DNA of 64,000 bases from Photobacterium gaetbulicola Gung47 (GTDB lineage: Bacteria > Pseudomonadota > Gammaproteobacteria > Enterobacterales > Vibrionaceae), in the NCBI GenBank assembly GCA_000940995.1, contig CP005973.1:806001-870000 (forward strand), read 5' to 3'. The notes beneath the pieces were generated by a model that saw only the letters and a list, made by a program, of their open reading frames with translations, did no database searches and was not told where the DNA came from. The translations under genes and the position numbers were made by a program. Positions 25,971-35,300 of the stretch are shown here, piece after piece. Position 1 is the stretch's first letter. Every line of letters begins with the position of its first letter.

Positions 25971-27847
25971 CGGCGATTACCCTGGTAGCGGAATTTGATA
26001 AAGTTCTGGGCATTACTGAGGATCTGGAATGCTGCTTTCAGGTTCCGGCGCTCGAAGTCAGACATATTTTCCGGCTCGATACTGTTATCGGCTTCTATAC
26101 CAGCTTCAATATCGAGTGCTTGGTGACGGATTCGAACCATATAGATGAGTTCCATCGCATCACGTAAATCTTGCCCTCGCCCTTTTGGTAAAATACCGGC
26201 TTCAATTACGTCATCCAGCCGTTCGAAAGAATTTTGAGAGCGTGAGCCTACCGCCAGGGCGTGGACGCGGATCAAGTCAGCTAGCGGGGCCGTCCCCCGA
26301 CGTTTGAGGTTGATGGAGTTGTTGTGTCTGCCATCTTTTTCCATGACGAAATCTTTGAAGAAACCCAGTGGAGGAGTACGGCTAATGGCATTTCGGGCCA
26401 AACAGGCCAGGAAGCGGTTATTTTTCCTGGCGCGGCGGACCACGAAGCTGTTGAGCTGCTCGGCCCACTTTTCACGACCACAGACACCAGACAGGTCGAA
26501 AAAGATAGAGCTGTTAAGGAGTGCCTGTGGTTTTGGATTGTCGATCCACTCAGCAAAACATTCTTCCCATTCCGTACGCGTTTTGCGCCATTCTGGGTTG
26601 GTTGCCATGATGTCACCGGTACAGTAGCTGTAGCCACATGCCGCAAGCCCATCACAGACAAACTTGGCGAACTTCTCAAAGTATTCACCATGCAGTTTTT
26701 CGTCATAGCTATCGTCTAGGATCAGTGCGTTATCCTGATCAGTCACAATAAGTTGCTCATCGCGCGCCATGGATCCCATTGCCATGAGGCAGAATGGAAT
26801 AGGGGCTGGGCCCAGTTCTTCCTGAGCCAACTCCGCAAGACGTTGTTTGAAACTGCGACCAATGACAGATAATGCACTGCCGATCATATGGGCATTAGCA
26901 TCTTCATTCACCATACGCACGAAACAGTGTTTAACTTCTTCAGAAACAACCTGTAGCTCTTCAACAGTTTGTTGCTGGAAAATAGTACTTACCAGCAACA
27001 GGCTGTTTTGTGACTCGTAACGAACGATGTCGGTTAGACCGATCACACCGATTGGATGCTTGTTTCTCAGTACGGGTAAATGGTGCACATTGTAACGAAG
27101 CATGGTCAGCATCGCTTCGAAAACATAGGCATTGTGATCAAGCGAGATAAGCTCGGTGCTCATCACTTCGGAAACCGGTGTTGAAGTATCTAAGCCTTTG
27201 GCAATAACACGGGAACAAAGATCGCGATCAGTAATGATACCAACGAGAGGGTCATAGTCGTCATCGTCACTATCTTCGTTTGGCTCAACAATGAGCATGG
27301 CAGAGATATTCTCTTCAGCCATGGTCATGGCAGCGGTTTGAATACTTTCATCACGGCTAATGGTGACAGGATCGCGTGAGAGTAAGGTGCGAACCTTCGA
27401 GGTCGTAAGATCATTCTCTTCGGCGTGGGTTGAGACAACGTTACGCAATCGGGCGCTATCCTCAAGTTCCACGAAGTCGGCAAAGGTATCGTACTCATCA
27501 CACAACTGATTGAAGATTGCTTCCGGAATACAGTAAACCAGAGTGTCTTCGATGGCGCGGGCCGGCATTCTGACTTTGTTGTTCATCAGTAGGCCCATTT
27601 GGCCAAATAGATCGCCTTCATCAATCCGGTTGTATAATTCACCTTTACGGCGGTAGATTTCAACCGCACCGCTGCGGATGAGGTAAAGGTCATGTATTTC
27701 ATCACCAAAGTTTAGGATCATGGAATCAGCCCGGTAATAGGCGACCTCTATATTGAGGGCGATTTCTTTTAGCGACTCTTCCGGGAGTGTCTTGAAAGGG
27801 GGGTATTGGCTGATAAAATTGAGAATTTCCAGCTGTTCGGCTTCCAT
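25967..27847 (-). CDS. cNMP-binding / CBS pair / DUF294 nucleotidyltransferase-like signalling protein
   Basis: 626 residues. Order: a cyclic-nucleotide-binding domain (about 10-125; FGDEIHDLYLIRSGAVEIYR, EGDLFGQMGLL); two CBS motifs (about 152-280; LLSRDPVTISRDESIQ, VGIITDRDLCSRVIA, HLPVLRNKHPIGVIGLTD); a GlnD-like nucleotidyltransferase DUF294 domain (GSMARDEQLIVTDQDNAL with the G-S-x-x-R-x-E and DxD pattern); and its DUF294 C-terminal partner (about 465-620). It probably senses nucleotide ligands and may modify a partner. It is coupled by overlap to the DnaQ-like exonuclease. Function is not established here. Confidence 0.9.
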   Translation of the reverse strand: MEAEQLEILNFISQYPPFKTLPEESLKEIALNIEVAYYRADSMILNFGDEIHDLYLIRSGAVEIYRRKGELYNRIDEGDLFGQMGLLMNNKVRMPARAIEDTLVYCIPEAIFNQLCDEYDTFADFVELEDSARLRNVVSTHAEENDLTTSKVRTLLSRDPVTISRDESIQTAAMTMAEENISAMLIVEPNEDSDDDDYDPLVGIITDRDLCSRVIAKGLDTSTPVSEVMSTELISLDHNAYVFEAMLTMLRYNVHHLPVLRNKHPIGVIGLTDIVRYESQNSLLLVSTIFQQQTVEELQVVSEEVKHCFVRMVNEDANAHMIGSALSVIGRSFKQRLAELAQEELGPAPIPFCLMAMGSMARDEQLIVTDQDNALILDDSYDEKLHGEYFEKFAKFVCDGLAACGYSYCTGDIMATNPEWRKTRTEWEECFAEWIDNPKPQALLNSSIFFDLSGVCGREKWAEQLNSFVVRRARKNNRFLACLARNAISRTPPLGFFKDFVMEKDGRHNNSINLKRRGTAPLADLIRVHALAVGSRSQNSFERLDDVIEAGILPKGRGQDLRDAMELIYMVRIRHQALDIEAGIEADNSIEPENMSDFERRNLKAAFQILSNAQNFIKFRYQGNRR

Positions 27848-27955
27848 TGTGTGATCCGCGTTGCTTATGGTGAATGGCTATTAGTATACCTAATTTGGCC
27901 AGGAATGCTTGTACCAAGCGCAGTCTAACTGCACTATATAATTGAAAAATAAGGA

Positions 27956-28705
27956 CTAGGTAACCAGTTCTGTATAAACTTTGTGCAGTAAGTGATTTTG
28001 GTGTTTGCATTCAAGTTTATGCAAGATGCTTTTTATCTGTGATTTTGTGGTTTCTTTTGATACCCCCCTAAATTGGGTTATCTCACTGCCGTCATAACCT
28101 CGAGATAATAACTGGATAACTTGTCTTTCTGCTGGGGTGAGCGTATCGGGCAATTGCAAACTGCCGTGCTGCAAGGGGATAGTGCCAAATTTATTCATGA
28201 GTTGTTGCTTAGATAAATAATATTGTGACCATGGTACGAGGGCGTCCATTAGTTGTTGTAACTGCAACTGGCACTCTGGCTTGAAAGGGGAGGAATAGCG
28301 ATGGAACGTCAATACTTGTACGTCTGACTTATTTAGACGGCAATAACCGCTTAGCGAATGTTTAACGGCAATGGTGCGAAGCATCTCATCCCTGAACCAT
28401 TCATCTGTAATTTTATTTAAGGGGAGCATGGTTTGTAGCGGAACGATTGTACCTTGCAAGTTTTGTTGCGAGTAATGCCGGAGGTATACATCGCTTTGTG
28501 AGTGACGTTCATAATATTCGAGCAGCGGCTGCTCAATGCCGGCGTGAAAAACGTGACCCAGCGAGAGTTTCGGTGAAGAGCCGAGAAAGAGAATACTGAC
28601 ATCGGCGCCGACGGATCGTCCTATATCAGCCACAACGTGGTTAATATCCAAATGAGATTGGCCTGCTTCGATAAGGTTCCGTATCCAATAATCGGCTCTA
28701 TTCAT
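27956..28705 (-). CDS. LuxR-type transcription regulator
   Basis: 249 residues with a C-terminal LuxR/GerE helix-turn-helix (LTPAERQVIQLLSRGYDGSEI, VSKETTKSQIKSILHKLECK, about 185-245). The N-terminal 170 residues show no receiver phosphorylation pocket and only loose resemblance to an autoinducer domain, so the ligand is unknown. It is divergent from the GNAT gene and follows (upstream, same strand) the cNMP/CBS gene by 108 bp. Confidence 0.85.
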   Translation of the reverse strand: MNRADYWIRNLIEAGQSHLDINHVVADIGRSVGADVSILFLGSSPKLSLGHVFHAGIEQPLLEYYERHSQSDVYLRHYSQQNLQGTIVPLQTMLPLNKITDEWFRDEMLRTIAVKHSLSGYCRLNKSDVQVLTFHRYSSPFKPECQLQLQQLMDALVPWSQYYLSKQQLMNKFGTIPLQHGSLQLPDTLTPAERQVIQLLSRGYDGSEITQFRGVSKETTKSQIKSILHKLECKHQNHLLHKVYTELVT

Positions 28706-28835
28706 AGCATAAATTTGTCACTAGCGTTTAATATAAACATTAATGACACCCTTAACGATTACAAAAAAAAACTGGCATCTTGTGATCTTGATAGGTAAAT
28801 CTATAGGGAAGAGAGAAATATTAATAGGAAGTGAA

Positions 28836-29336
28836 ATGCATATTAGATACTGTGCTTTTGAACAACATGCCGATGAGATGCTTGCCATTTTTAATGATGC
28901 TATTTTGAATACTACGGCGCTCTATGAGTATGAACCGCGTACGATGGATGTTATGGCGCAGTGGTTTGAATCAAAAGAACATGGTGATTACCCCGTTATC
29001 GGGGCATTCGATCAAGCGGGGCGGTTAATGGGCTTTGCCTCGTTTGGTAAATTCAGGGAGCAACCAGCTTTTCAATTTACCGTTGAGCACAGTATTTACG
29101 TATCGAGAGAGCACCGGGGAAAAGGAGTGGCGGTAGAGTTGATGAAAACACTTATCGTGTTGGCTGCCCATCAAGGTTACCGTTCATTAATTGGAGCTAT
29201 CGATTTGGAAAATATTGCGAGTTTACGATTACACCAAAAATTCGGTTTTGAGGAAGTCGGCATTATCAAACATGCAGGCTATAAATTTGAACGTTGGTTA
29301 GACCTTGCGTTTTATCAGTTAGTACTCGATACATAA
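28836..29336 (+). CDS. GNAT N-acetyltransferase (phosphinothricin acetyltransferase-like)
   Basis: 166 residues from the ATG at 28836 behind ATAGGAAGTG. The longer frame from 28743 lacks a site. The fold is the Bar/YncA branch of GNAT: FNDAILNTTALYEYEPRTMD, the acetyl-CoA loop SREHRGKGVAVELMK, and LENIASLRLHQKFGFEEVG. Relatives acetylate L-methionine sulfoximine/sulfone or phosphinothricin-like amino acids. The in vivo substrate is unknown. Divergent from the LuxR regulator. Confidence 0.88.
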   Translation: MHIRYCAFEQHADEMLAIFNDAILNTTALYEYEPRTMDVMAQWFESKEHGDYPVIGAFDQAGRLMGFASFGKFREQPAFQFTVEHSIYVSREHRGKGVAVELMKTLIVLAAHQGYRSLIGAIDLENIASLRLHQKFGFEEVGIIKHAGYKFERWLDLAFYQLVLDT

Positions 29337-29439
29337 GTACGTCAGCGCAATGTCAAAAGCGACCAAAAAACGATCAGGCGATCACCTTGCAGCAAATAAA
29401 TGGTGTAATTTAGTACAGTTATCATGATGTAATACAGTA

Positions 29440-29459
29440 TACTGGTTATTTATCCAGTT
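29440..29459 (+). promoter_or_regulatory. LexA-like SOS box
   Basis: TACTGGTTATTTATCCAGTT has the CTG-N10-CAG core of the gammaproteobacterial LexA box with an AT-rich spacer. It lies about 90 bp before a gene of the YdjM family. As I recall, E. coli ydjM is itself a LexA target. Confidence 0.6.
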
Positions 29460-29508
29460 AACGAGACAACGGCAGTTACACACTAAGGTTACAATGATCA
29501 AAAAGGGC

Positions 29509-29524
29509 GATACTGGCCAGTATC
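29509..29524. promoter_or_regulatory. Perfect 16-bp palindrome
   Basis: GATACTGGCCAGTATC, between the LexA-like box and the start of the YdjM-like gene. It is a possible second operator for an unidentified regulator. Confidence 0.5.
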
Positions 29525-29549
29525 TTAGTGATGGAACTGTCTTGTATAT

Positions 29550-30317
29550 GTGATTACAGTGGCTAATTTCAACACACATCTTGGAACAGCCGCACTTACG
29601 AGTAGTTTGGCGGCTACAGCACTGCTTTCAGCAGGACACATTGTGCCGATCACTGCATTGTGGTTGATGTTATTGGGCACCATTGGCGGTTTGTTGCCGG
29701 ATATTGACTCCGATAATTCGACTTCGATGAGTACACTTTTCCGCTTGTTCGGCGGGTTGATCACGTTCAGTTTCGTCGGCCATATTTATCAAATGGTGTC
29801 GATGTTCGAGCTCATCGTCTACAGTGTGTTTTGCTATTTGACGATTCGGTACAACTTCAAGTCGTCGTTAGAGAAAATTACGGTTCATCGTGGTTGTTGC
29901 CACTCATTGGCATTTATCGCTGCGGCTGGCTTATTGACCGTCTGGTTGGTTTACTTATTGGGTTATAGTGATATTACGGCCTGGCTGTCGGGCGGCTTTA
30001 TTTTTTTTGGCGGTGTTGTTCATTTATTGCTCGACGAGTTGTATAGCGTAGATTTAGCCAACCGTCGACTGAAGCTATCCTTTGGCTCCGCGTTAAAGGT
30101 TTTCTCTCCGAAAAACCCCTTTATCAGTGCGTTTCAGTGCTTATTGATTGCAGCGTTATATTTGCATGGCCCATCTTTTGATAATACCTGGCAGCAGGTA
30201 AGTAATTGGAGCGATTTTCGTTTCAAGCCGGAATGGCTTAATCGCGATGAGGTCATGCACTTTTTTGATGAAGTCGTGAGCTCGACGCAAAAGGCAATGA
30301 GTCAACGTCAGGGGTGA
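29550..30317 (+). CDS. YdjM-like inner-membrane metal-dependent hydrolase (DUF457)
   Basis: 255 residues with several membrane segments. The YdjM/DUF457 pattern is seen: NFNTHLGTAALTSSLAA at the N-terminus, GTIGGLLPDIDSDNS, the HRGCCHSLAFIAAAG metal-binding block, and GGVVHLLLDELYSVD. Members are integral membrane proteins with conserved H and D residues; in E. coli the homologue is DNA-damage induced. The start is GTG at 29550 (a second GTG lies three codons in). The LexA-like box upstream fits SOS control. Confidence 0.85.
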   Translation: MITVANFNTHLGTAALTSSLAATALLSAGHIVPITALWLMLLGTIGGLLPDIDSDNSTSMSTLFRLFGGLITFSFVGHIYQMVSMFELIVYSVFCYLTIRYNFKSSLEKITVHRGCCHSLAFIAAAGLLTVWLVYLLGYSDITAWLSGGFIFFGGVVHLLLDELYSVDLANRRLKLSFGSALKVFSPKNPFISAFQCLLIAALYLHGPSFDNTWQQVSNWSDFRFKPEWLNRDEVMHFFDEVVSSTQKAMSQRQG

Positions 30318-30489
30318 GTCTCAAGAAGCGGTGTATTCACATCGCTTTTATATTTTTCATGTGTGTGATGATATTTTGACGCTCTCGACAAAATAATACC
30401 GCTGTAGGCGTATTGATAAAAATCAACAGAATTGAATTAATTCATGGTAAAGTGAAACCTTTATTACGTTATTATTTTTATCAATACTC

Positions 30490-32121
30490 ATGCATTTAAA
30501 TATCAATAATATATCTGTACGGAAACAGGTTCTTCTTCCGGTACTGCTGATATGTGCCATTATGGCGCTTGCTTTTGCGGTAGTAACGAAAGAGTCTCGC
30601 TCACAACGTGAAAATAGCAGTAACACGACAGTATCGGCACTAGAGCAAAAAACAATTTCACAACAGATACTTGAGCATAGTTTTGCCGCACGCGTTAGTG
30701 CAATTTATGCCCTTTATGATCAAACTGCATTTCAAAATTTGGATGCAGAGATAAAGAAAGGCTTTGATGCAAATAAGATTCTGCTGGAGCAGTTATCGCG
30801 GACTGGCGCATTGGTTAATAATGTGAATGCAGTAAAAGACAAAATGGCTAATTATGAGCGTTTTATCAGTAATGATTTGAAGCCATTCGTCGCCCGTAAA
30901 AATAGCATTGGTGTGACATATCAAGAGACTGAAATGCTATCTGCTAATTTCAGAGCAGTAGGCAATGAACTTATCCTGTCTATCGATGAGTTGACCAATG
31001 CCATTGATCGATATGTCGAGCAAGAAATCATCGTAGTGGAAGCAGAGTATCGTCAAATGATGCAAAGCGTTATGTTGATTATGGCCGTTATGGTTGTCTC
31101 CGGCCTTGCGATTGCCTGGTTATTGTCTGGACGGATGGTTAAACCCATTCTGGATGTCCGTGAGGTGTTAAAGCAACTCTCTTTGGGAAACCTGACGGGA
31201 CGAGTACATGTATCGGGTTCTAATGAAATCGCCGAGTTAAGTCGAGATCTGAATAACACGTTAGATCAGATGCAAGAAACGATATCTCAATTGAACCGTA
31301 TCAGCGAAGAGGTGGCAGCGGCATCGACAGAGCTGGCAGAGGTTATGAGTAGTTCACAAGCCAATGCCCAGCAGGAGATGGCTGAAATCGAACAAGTTGC
31401 GTCGGCAGTTAATGAGCTTTCTAGTACTGCGGACAATGTGAGCAGCAATGCGCAAGATGCGGATACATGTGCCAAGCAGAGCCAGAGAATGGTAGATGAA
31501 GGCCGGAATGTATTTAGTCAGAGCGAGCAGTCGAACAAGGTAACATCAGATAAAATGTCTGAAGCCGCTGATGTTGTGATGCATTTGCGTGAGCAGTCTG
31601 ATCAGGTCAGCAAGGTGATTGAAGTTATTCAGGCGATTTCAGAGCAGACTAACTTGCTGGCACTGAATGCTGCCATTGAGGCGGCTCGAGCTGGTGAATC
31701 AGGTCGTGGTTTTGCCGTGGTGGCCGACGAAGTACGCATGTTGGCTGCACGTACTCAGGAGTCAACCCAAGAAATCCAGGCGATCATCGAGGATCTTCAG
31801 CGTCAGTCTGCCAGTGCCAATGATGGGATGCAGCAATCGTTGCAGATGCTGAAAGAATCCGAGGAACTGACGAGCTTGGCGAACGAAGTCTTTGAAGGTA
31901 TTACCGATGCGATTACCTCTATTGGTGATATGAACACCGAAGTGGCAACAGCAGCTGAGCAGCAATCGATGGTAACCCAAGACATCAATAAGAATGTGGT
32001 GAATATGTCTGAGTTGGTCAACCAAAATGTGGTGGGGATCAGCCAGAGTGCCAGTGCCAGCGAAGAGTTGTCGCAGCTGGCCGAACAGCAGCGCAAACAG
32101 TTGGCGTTTTTCCGCTACTAG
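30490..32121 (+). CDS. Methyl-accepting chemotaxis protein
   Basis: 543 residues: TM1 at about 17-35, a roughly 150-residue helical periplasmic sensor (four-helix-bundle type), TM2 at about 190-212 (VMLIMAVMVVSGLAIAWLLSG), HAMP (about 213-265), and a long MA signalling coiled coil. The conserved hairpin tip that binds CheA/CheW is clear (ISEQTNLLALNAAIEAARAG, then GFAVVADEVRMLAART). No C-terminal CheR pentapeptide is seen. The ligand is unknown. Transcribed alone and closed by the terminator at 32147. Confidence 0.95.
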   Translation: MHLNINNISVRKQVLLPVLLICAIMALAFAVVTKESRSQRENSSNTTVSALEQKTISQQILEHSFAARVSAIYALYDQTAFQNLDAEIKKGFDANKILLEQLSRTGALVNNVNAVKDKMANYERFISNDLKPFVARKNSIGVTYQETEMLSANFRAVGNELILSIDELTNAIDRYVEQEIIVVEAEYRQMMQSVMLIMAVMVVSGLAIAWLLSGRMVKPILDVREVLKQLSLGNLTGRVHVSGSNEIAELSRDLNNTLDQMQETISQLNRISEEVAAASTELAEVMSSSQANAQQEMAEIEQVASAVNELSSTADNVSSNAQDADTCAKQSQRMVDEGRNVFSQSEQSNKVTSDKMSEAADVVMHLREQSDQVSKVIEVIQAISEQTNLLALNAAIEAARAGESGRGFAVVADEVRMLAARTQESTQEIQAIIEDLQRQSASANDGMQQSLQMLKESEELTSLANEVFEGITDAITSIGDMNTEVATAAEQQSMVTQDINKNVVNMSELVNQNVVGISQSASASEELSQLAEQQRKQLAFFRY

Positions 32122-32146
32122 CGGCACCGTAAATTTTATGACATTG

Positions 32147-32175
32147 AAAAGGAAGCATCAGCTTCCTTTTTTTTT
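32147..32175 (+). terminator. Terminator of the chemoreceptor gene
   Basis: AAAAGGAAGC-ATCA-GCTTCCTTTT followed by T5. Confidence 0.9.
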
Positions 32176-32361
32176 GCCAGAAATTTTGCTCTATATCAAC
32201 CTTCTTATCTGTTTATCGCTTCTTATTGTTTTTATCACCCGAGTGGGTGATGCGAACAAAACACATCCTTCATATAACCTCAGTAACAACCCACATATCG
32301 AAATTTAAGAATGACAAATTGTGCGGGTTGTATTGTGTAGAGGATAGACAAGGAAGAGTGT

Positions 32362-35300
32362 ATGAAACGGCATCCAATAGCTGTCGCAGTAGGGATAGGC
32401 ACCTTATTGATGGTAGCGGCTTGCAGTGATGATTCTACTCCCATTGCGCAAGAGCCAATCCCCGAGCCTACAACATCGATGAGCATCAAGGCGATTGATG
32501 GTTATCTTCATAATGCTTTTGTCTGGTTGGATTTAGATAGAGATTACCAATTTGATGAAAACGTTGAACCGAGTACGCGCAGTGAAAATGGCCTAGCAAC
32601 TTTGGATGTTAGCGGTATTGACAATCCTGAGTCTTACCCGGTGGTGGTAAAGGCCATACAAAAGGAAACCATAGATTTAGATAACCCGGGTACCACGGTT
32701 GCCAAAAACTTTGTTATGTCAGCCCCCAGTGGGAGTGCAGTGGTGTCGCCATTAACCACTATGGTTGATTTCAAAATGCGTCAAGAGGGGATCAGTGAAG
32801 AAGCGGCCAAATCAGATATCGCCCAGATGTTCGGGATAGAGCCGGATCTGATAGACAGTGACTATCAAGATGCCGCGACCACGGGGGCAACTGTGGCGGT
32901 AAAATTGGTTCAGCAGTCGGCAAAGTCCATTGTAACGGCAGGTGTGTTGCCGGAGAGTGAAACTGAACTCGATGAAAATACGCTTGGTGGTATGGTTGAG
33001 CAAGCGATGGAGGAGGGGAGTCAAGTTGGTCAGGTGTTGATTGATGATCGAGGTGAGAACATTGCTGAAGATTATGATTTTGACCGGGTCGTTAGCGAAG
33101 AGAAAGCGGTAGAGGCAGATACCGACAAGGACGGTGTGGCAGATTCTGAAGATGATTTTCCTGAAAACCCGCTAGAGTGGCGTGATGTGGACGGTGATGG
33201 CCACGGTGATAACCTGGCTGATAAGTTCCCCACCAATAAGGATGAGTGGGAGGATAGCGACGGTGATGGTTATGGCGATAACTTAGCCGATCAGTTTCCT
33301 GACGATAAAACCGAATGGTCAGACTTTGACAAGGATGATATTGGTGATAACAGCGATCCCGACGATGACAATGATGATGTCAACGATGAGGATGATGCCT
33401 TTCCGTACGACGAAACAGAGTGGATAGATACGGATGGCGATACAATTGGGAATAACGCCGATACCGATGATGATGGCGATAAAGTCGATGATATCGACGA
33501 TAAATTTCCGTTAGATGCCAGTGAATGGGCAGACAGTGATTCGGATTCTGTGGGGGATAATAGTGATCAGTACCCCAATGATCCTGACAAGTCAGTTGCC
33601 GATGTTGTAATTCAATATGCTTATCGCTCACCAATGTTCGTCGATATTCTGATGGATGTTAAAACATTGGACGTTGCACAAGACATTACAATCGAAACGC
33701 TGAATGATGCCAGTATCCGCCGCACTGAAAATACTGTTTATACCGTGCCCGACACGGAAGTCATCTTCGGCGAATGGGAAAGCCATGCCCTGTATAAAGA
33801 TGATGGTACTTTCGAGCGAAGCAGCTTTGGGTATTATGACTATAATCTGGATGGCTATATCCAGTATGAAAGCCAATGGTTGGATATCGGTACATACACC
33901 CAAGGTCACGAGCGCTTCTGGCGCTATATTGATGAATCGGATGCTGCCCTTGAGGGGGGAAGTAACGGCACTGGCAGAGAATTTGATGAGATCGATATAG
34001 CCTCGCAAATTGCCAATGAGGATCTGAGCGGTGTTGATGCTATACAATACCTTACCATCGATTCTCGCAGTGAAGACGCGGTGACAACCACCACCACGAG
34101 GATCAAGCAGTACGTCATAGATGGTTGGACATTCGGAGATAGCGAAGGTGAGCTGAACTACAGCGCACAAGCGACAGCATCCATTGCCGATGGCGTTGTC
34201 GTTGACTATTACGATACTCGTGACTGGCAAGCAGACGGGATAGTTAACACTGCAATTGGCTTTGCCAAGCAAAACGATCAGCAATATACCTTCAGTTACT
34301 TCAGGCCGGTCTGGGCCGCACCGGAACAGCCATATTTTGAAGAATATGCCCAATATAGCTATATCAAAGATAAAGCCGATGTATTGGGTAATTACTGGTA
34401 TGAAGTGACAACTGAATACGATGAGCAGGCAAAAACAAGATCTGTGACAGGTCAACGGTTCATCTTATCAAATACCGATAGTAAGCTCGTTGATGAAGCC
34501 TATCCGCAAGGTATGCTATTTAATGGCTATCATGCAGTAAGAACTGACCGTTCCGAGTCGGAATATACCGAAGCGGTCAACTGGAGCCACTTACCCATCT
34601 CCGATGGCTACTTCGCCTCTCCTGAGGGTAATTTTACAGTCAAAGAGATCGATGTTGGCCAGGACTACAAAGTATTCACCAAGCATGAGAATGGGTTATG
34701 GGTTGGCCAGCGCTTTGCCGAGTGGGGTTCACAGTTGGTTACCGATCTTGCGCAAGAGATTGAGTCGTTAAGAAGCAGCGGCTATGCCCTTGATGAGATA
34801 GACGCCAGCCTGCTGCCAGGGTTGAGCGACTACAACGGTATGCTGTTGGGTGAATCATTCCAATACGACGAGTCGGGTGAGGCAAGGCAGTGGTACGTCG
34901 TAACCAATAATGACTTGTTCACGCCCCTTCAAGACGGGGAGTATCAGTTGGTTCCGTTACAACTTACTCATAATGGGATCAAGCCTAACTGGCGAGTCAA
35001 TGATAGCCAGAGCGGCACCATAGTGATTTCTGTCCCGCATACCGATAATCCTTGGAATTGGTACGATGCCTATTGGCGCTTAATGCTCAATGCTGATGAA
35101 GTCGAGCCACTGACGGGGGCATGGAAGAACTGGCTCGGGGAGTTTTATCTCAGCGAGGAGGAAGCCCAGGCTGCCATCATCCAACACGGCCGGATGTGTA
35201 ATCTAGGCAATACCGAATGGGATGGCGGAATACCGATTGGTGAGCCGCAGTATACTGATTATGCAGCGTTACTGGAGGCGTGTTATTACCTGCAGGTCAC

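Noticed and set aside
28743..28835. N-terminal extension of the GNAT gene
   Set aside because: The extra 31 residues do not match GNAT proteins, and the AGGAAG site points to the ATG at 28836.
33120..33600. CRISPR-like or tandem DNA repeat in the lipoprotein gene
   Set aside because: The periodicity comes from calcium-loop codons (GAT/GAC-rich) and units differ in sequence; it is protein-level repetition.
33628..34455. A 275-codon minus-strand frame opposite the calcium-repeat lipoprotein
   Set aside because: Fully inside a well-supported gene on the other strand, with no family features; a shadow frame.
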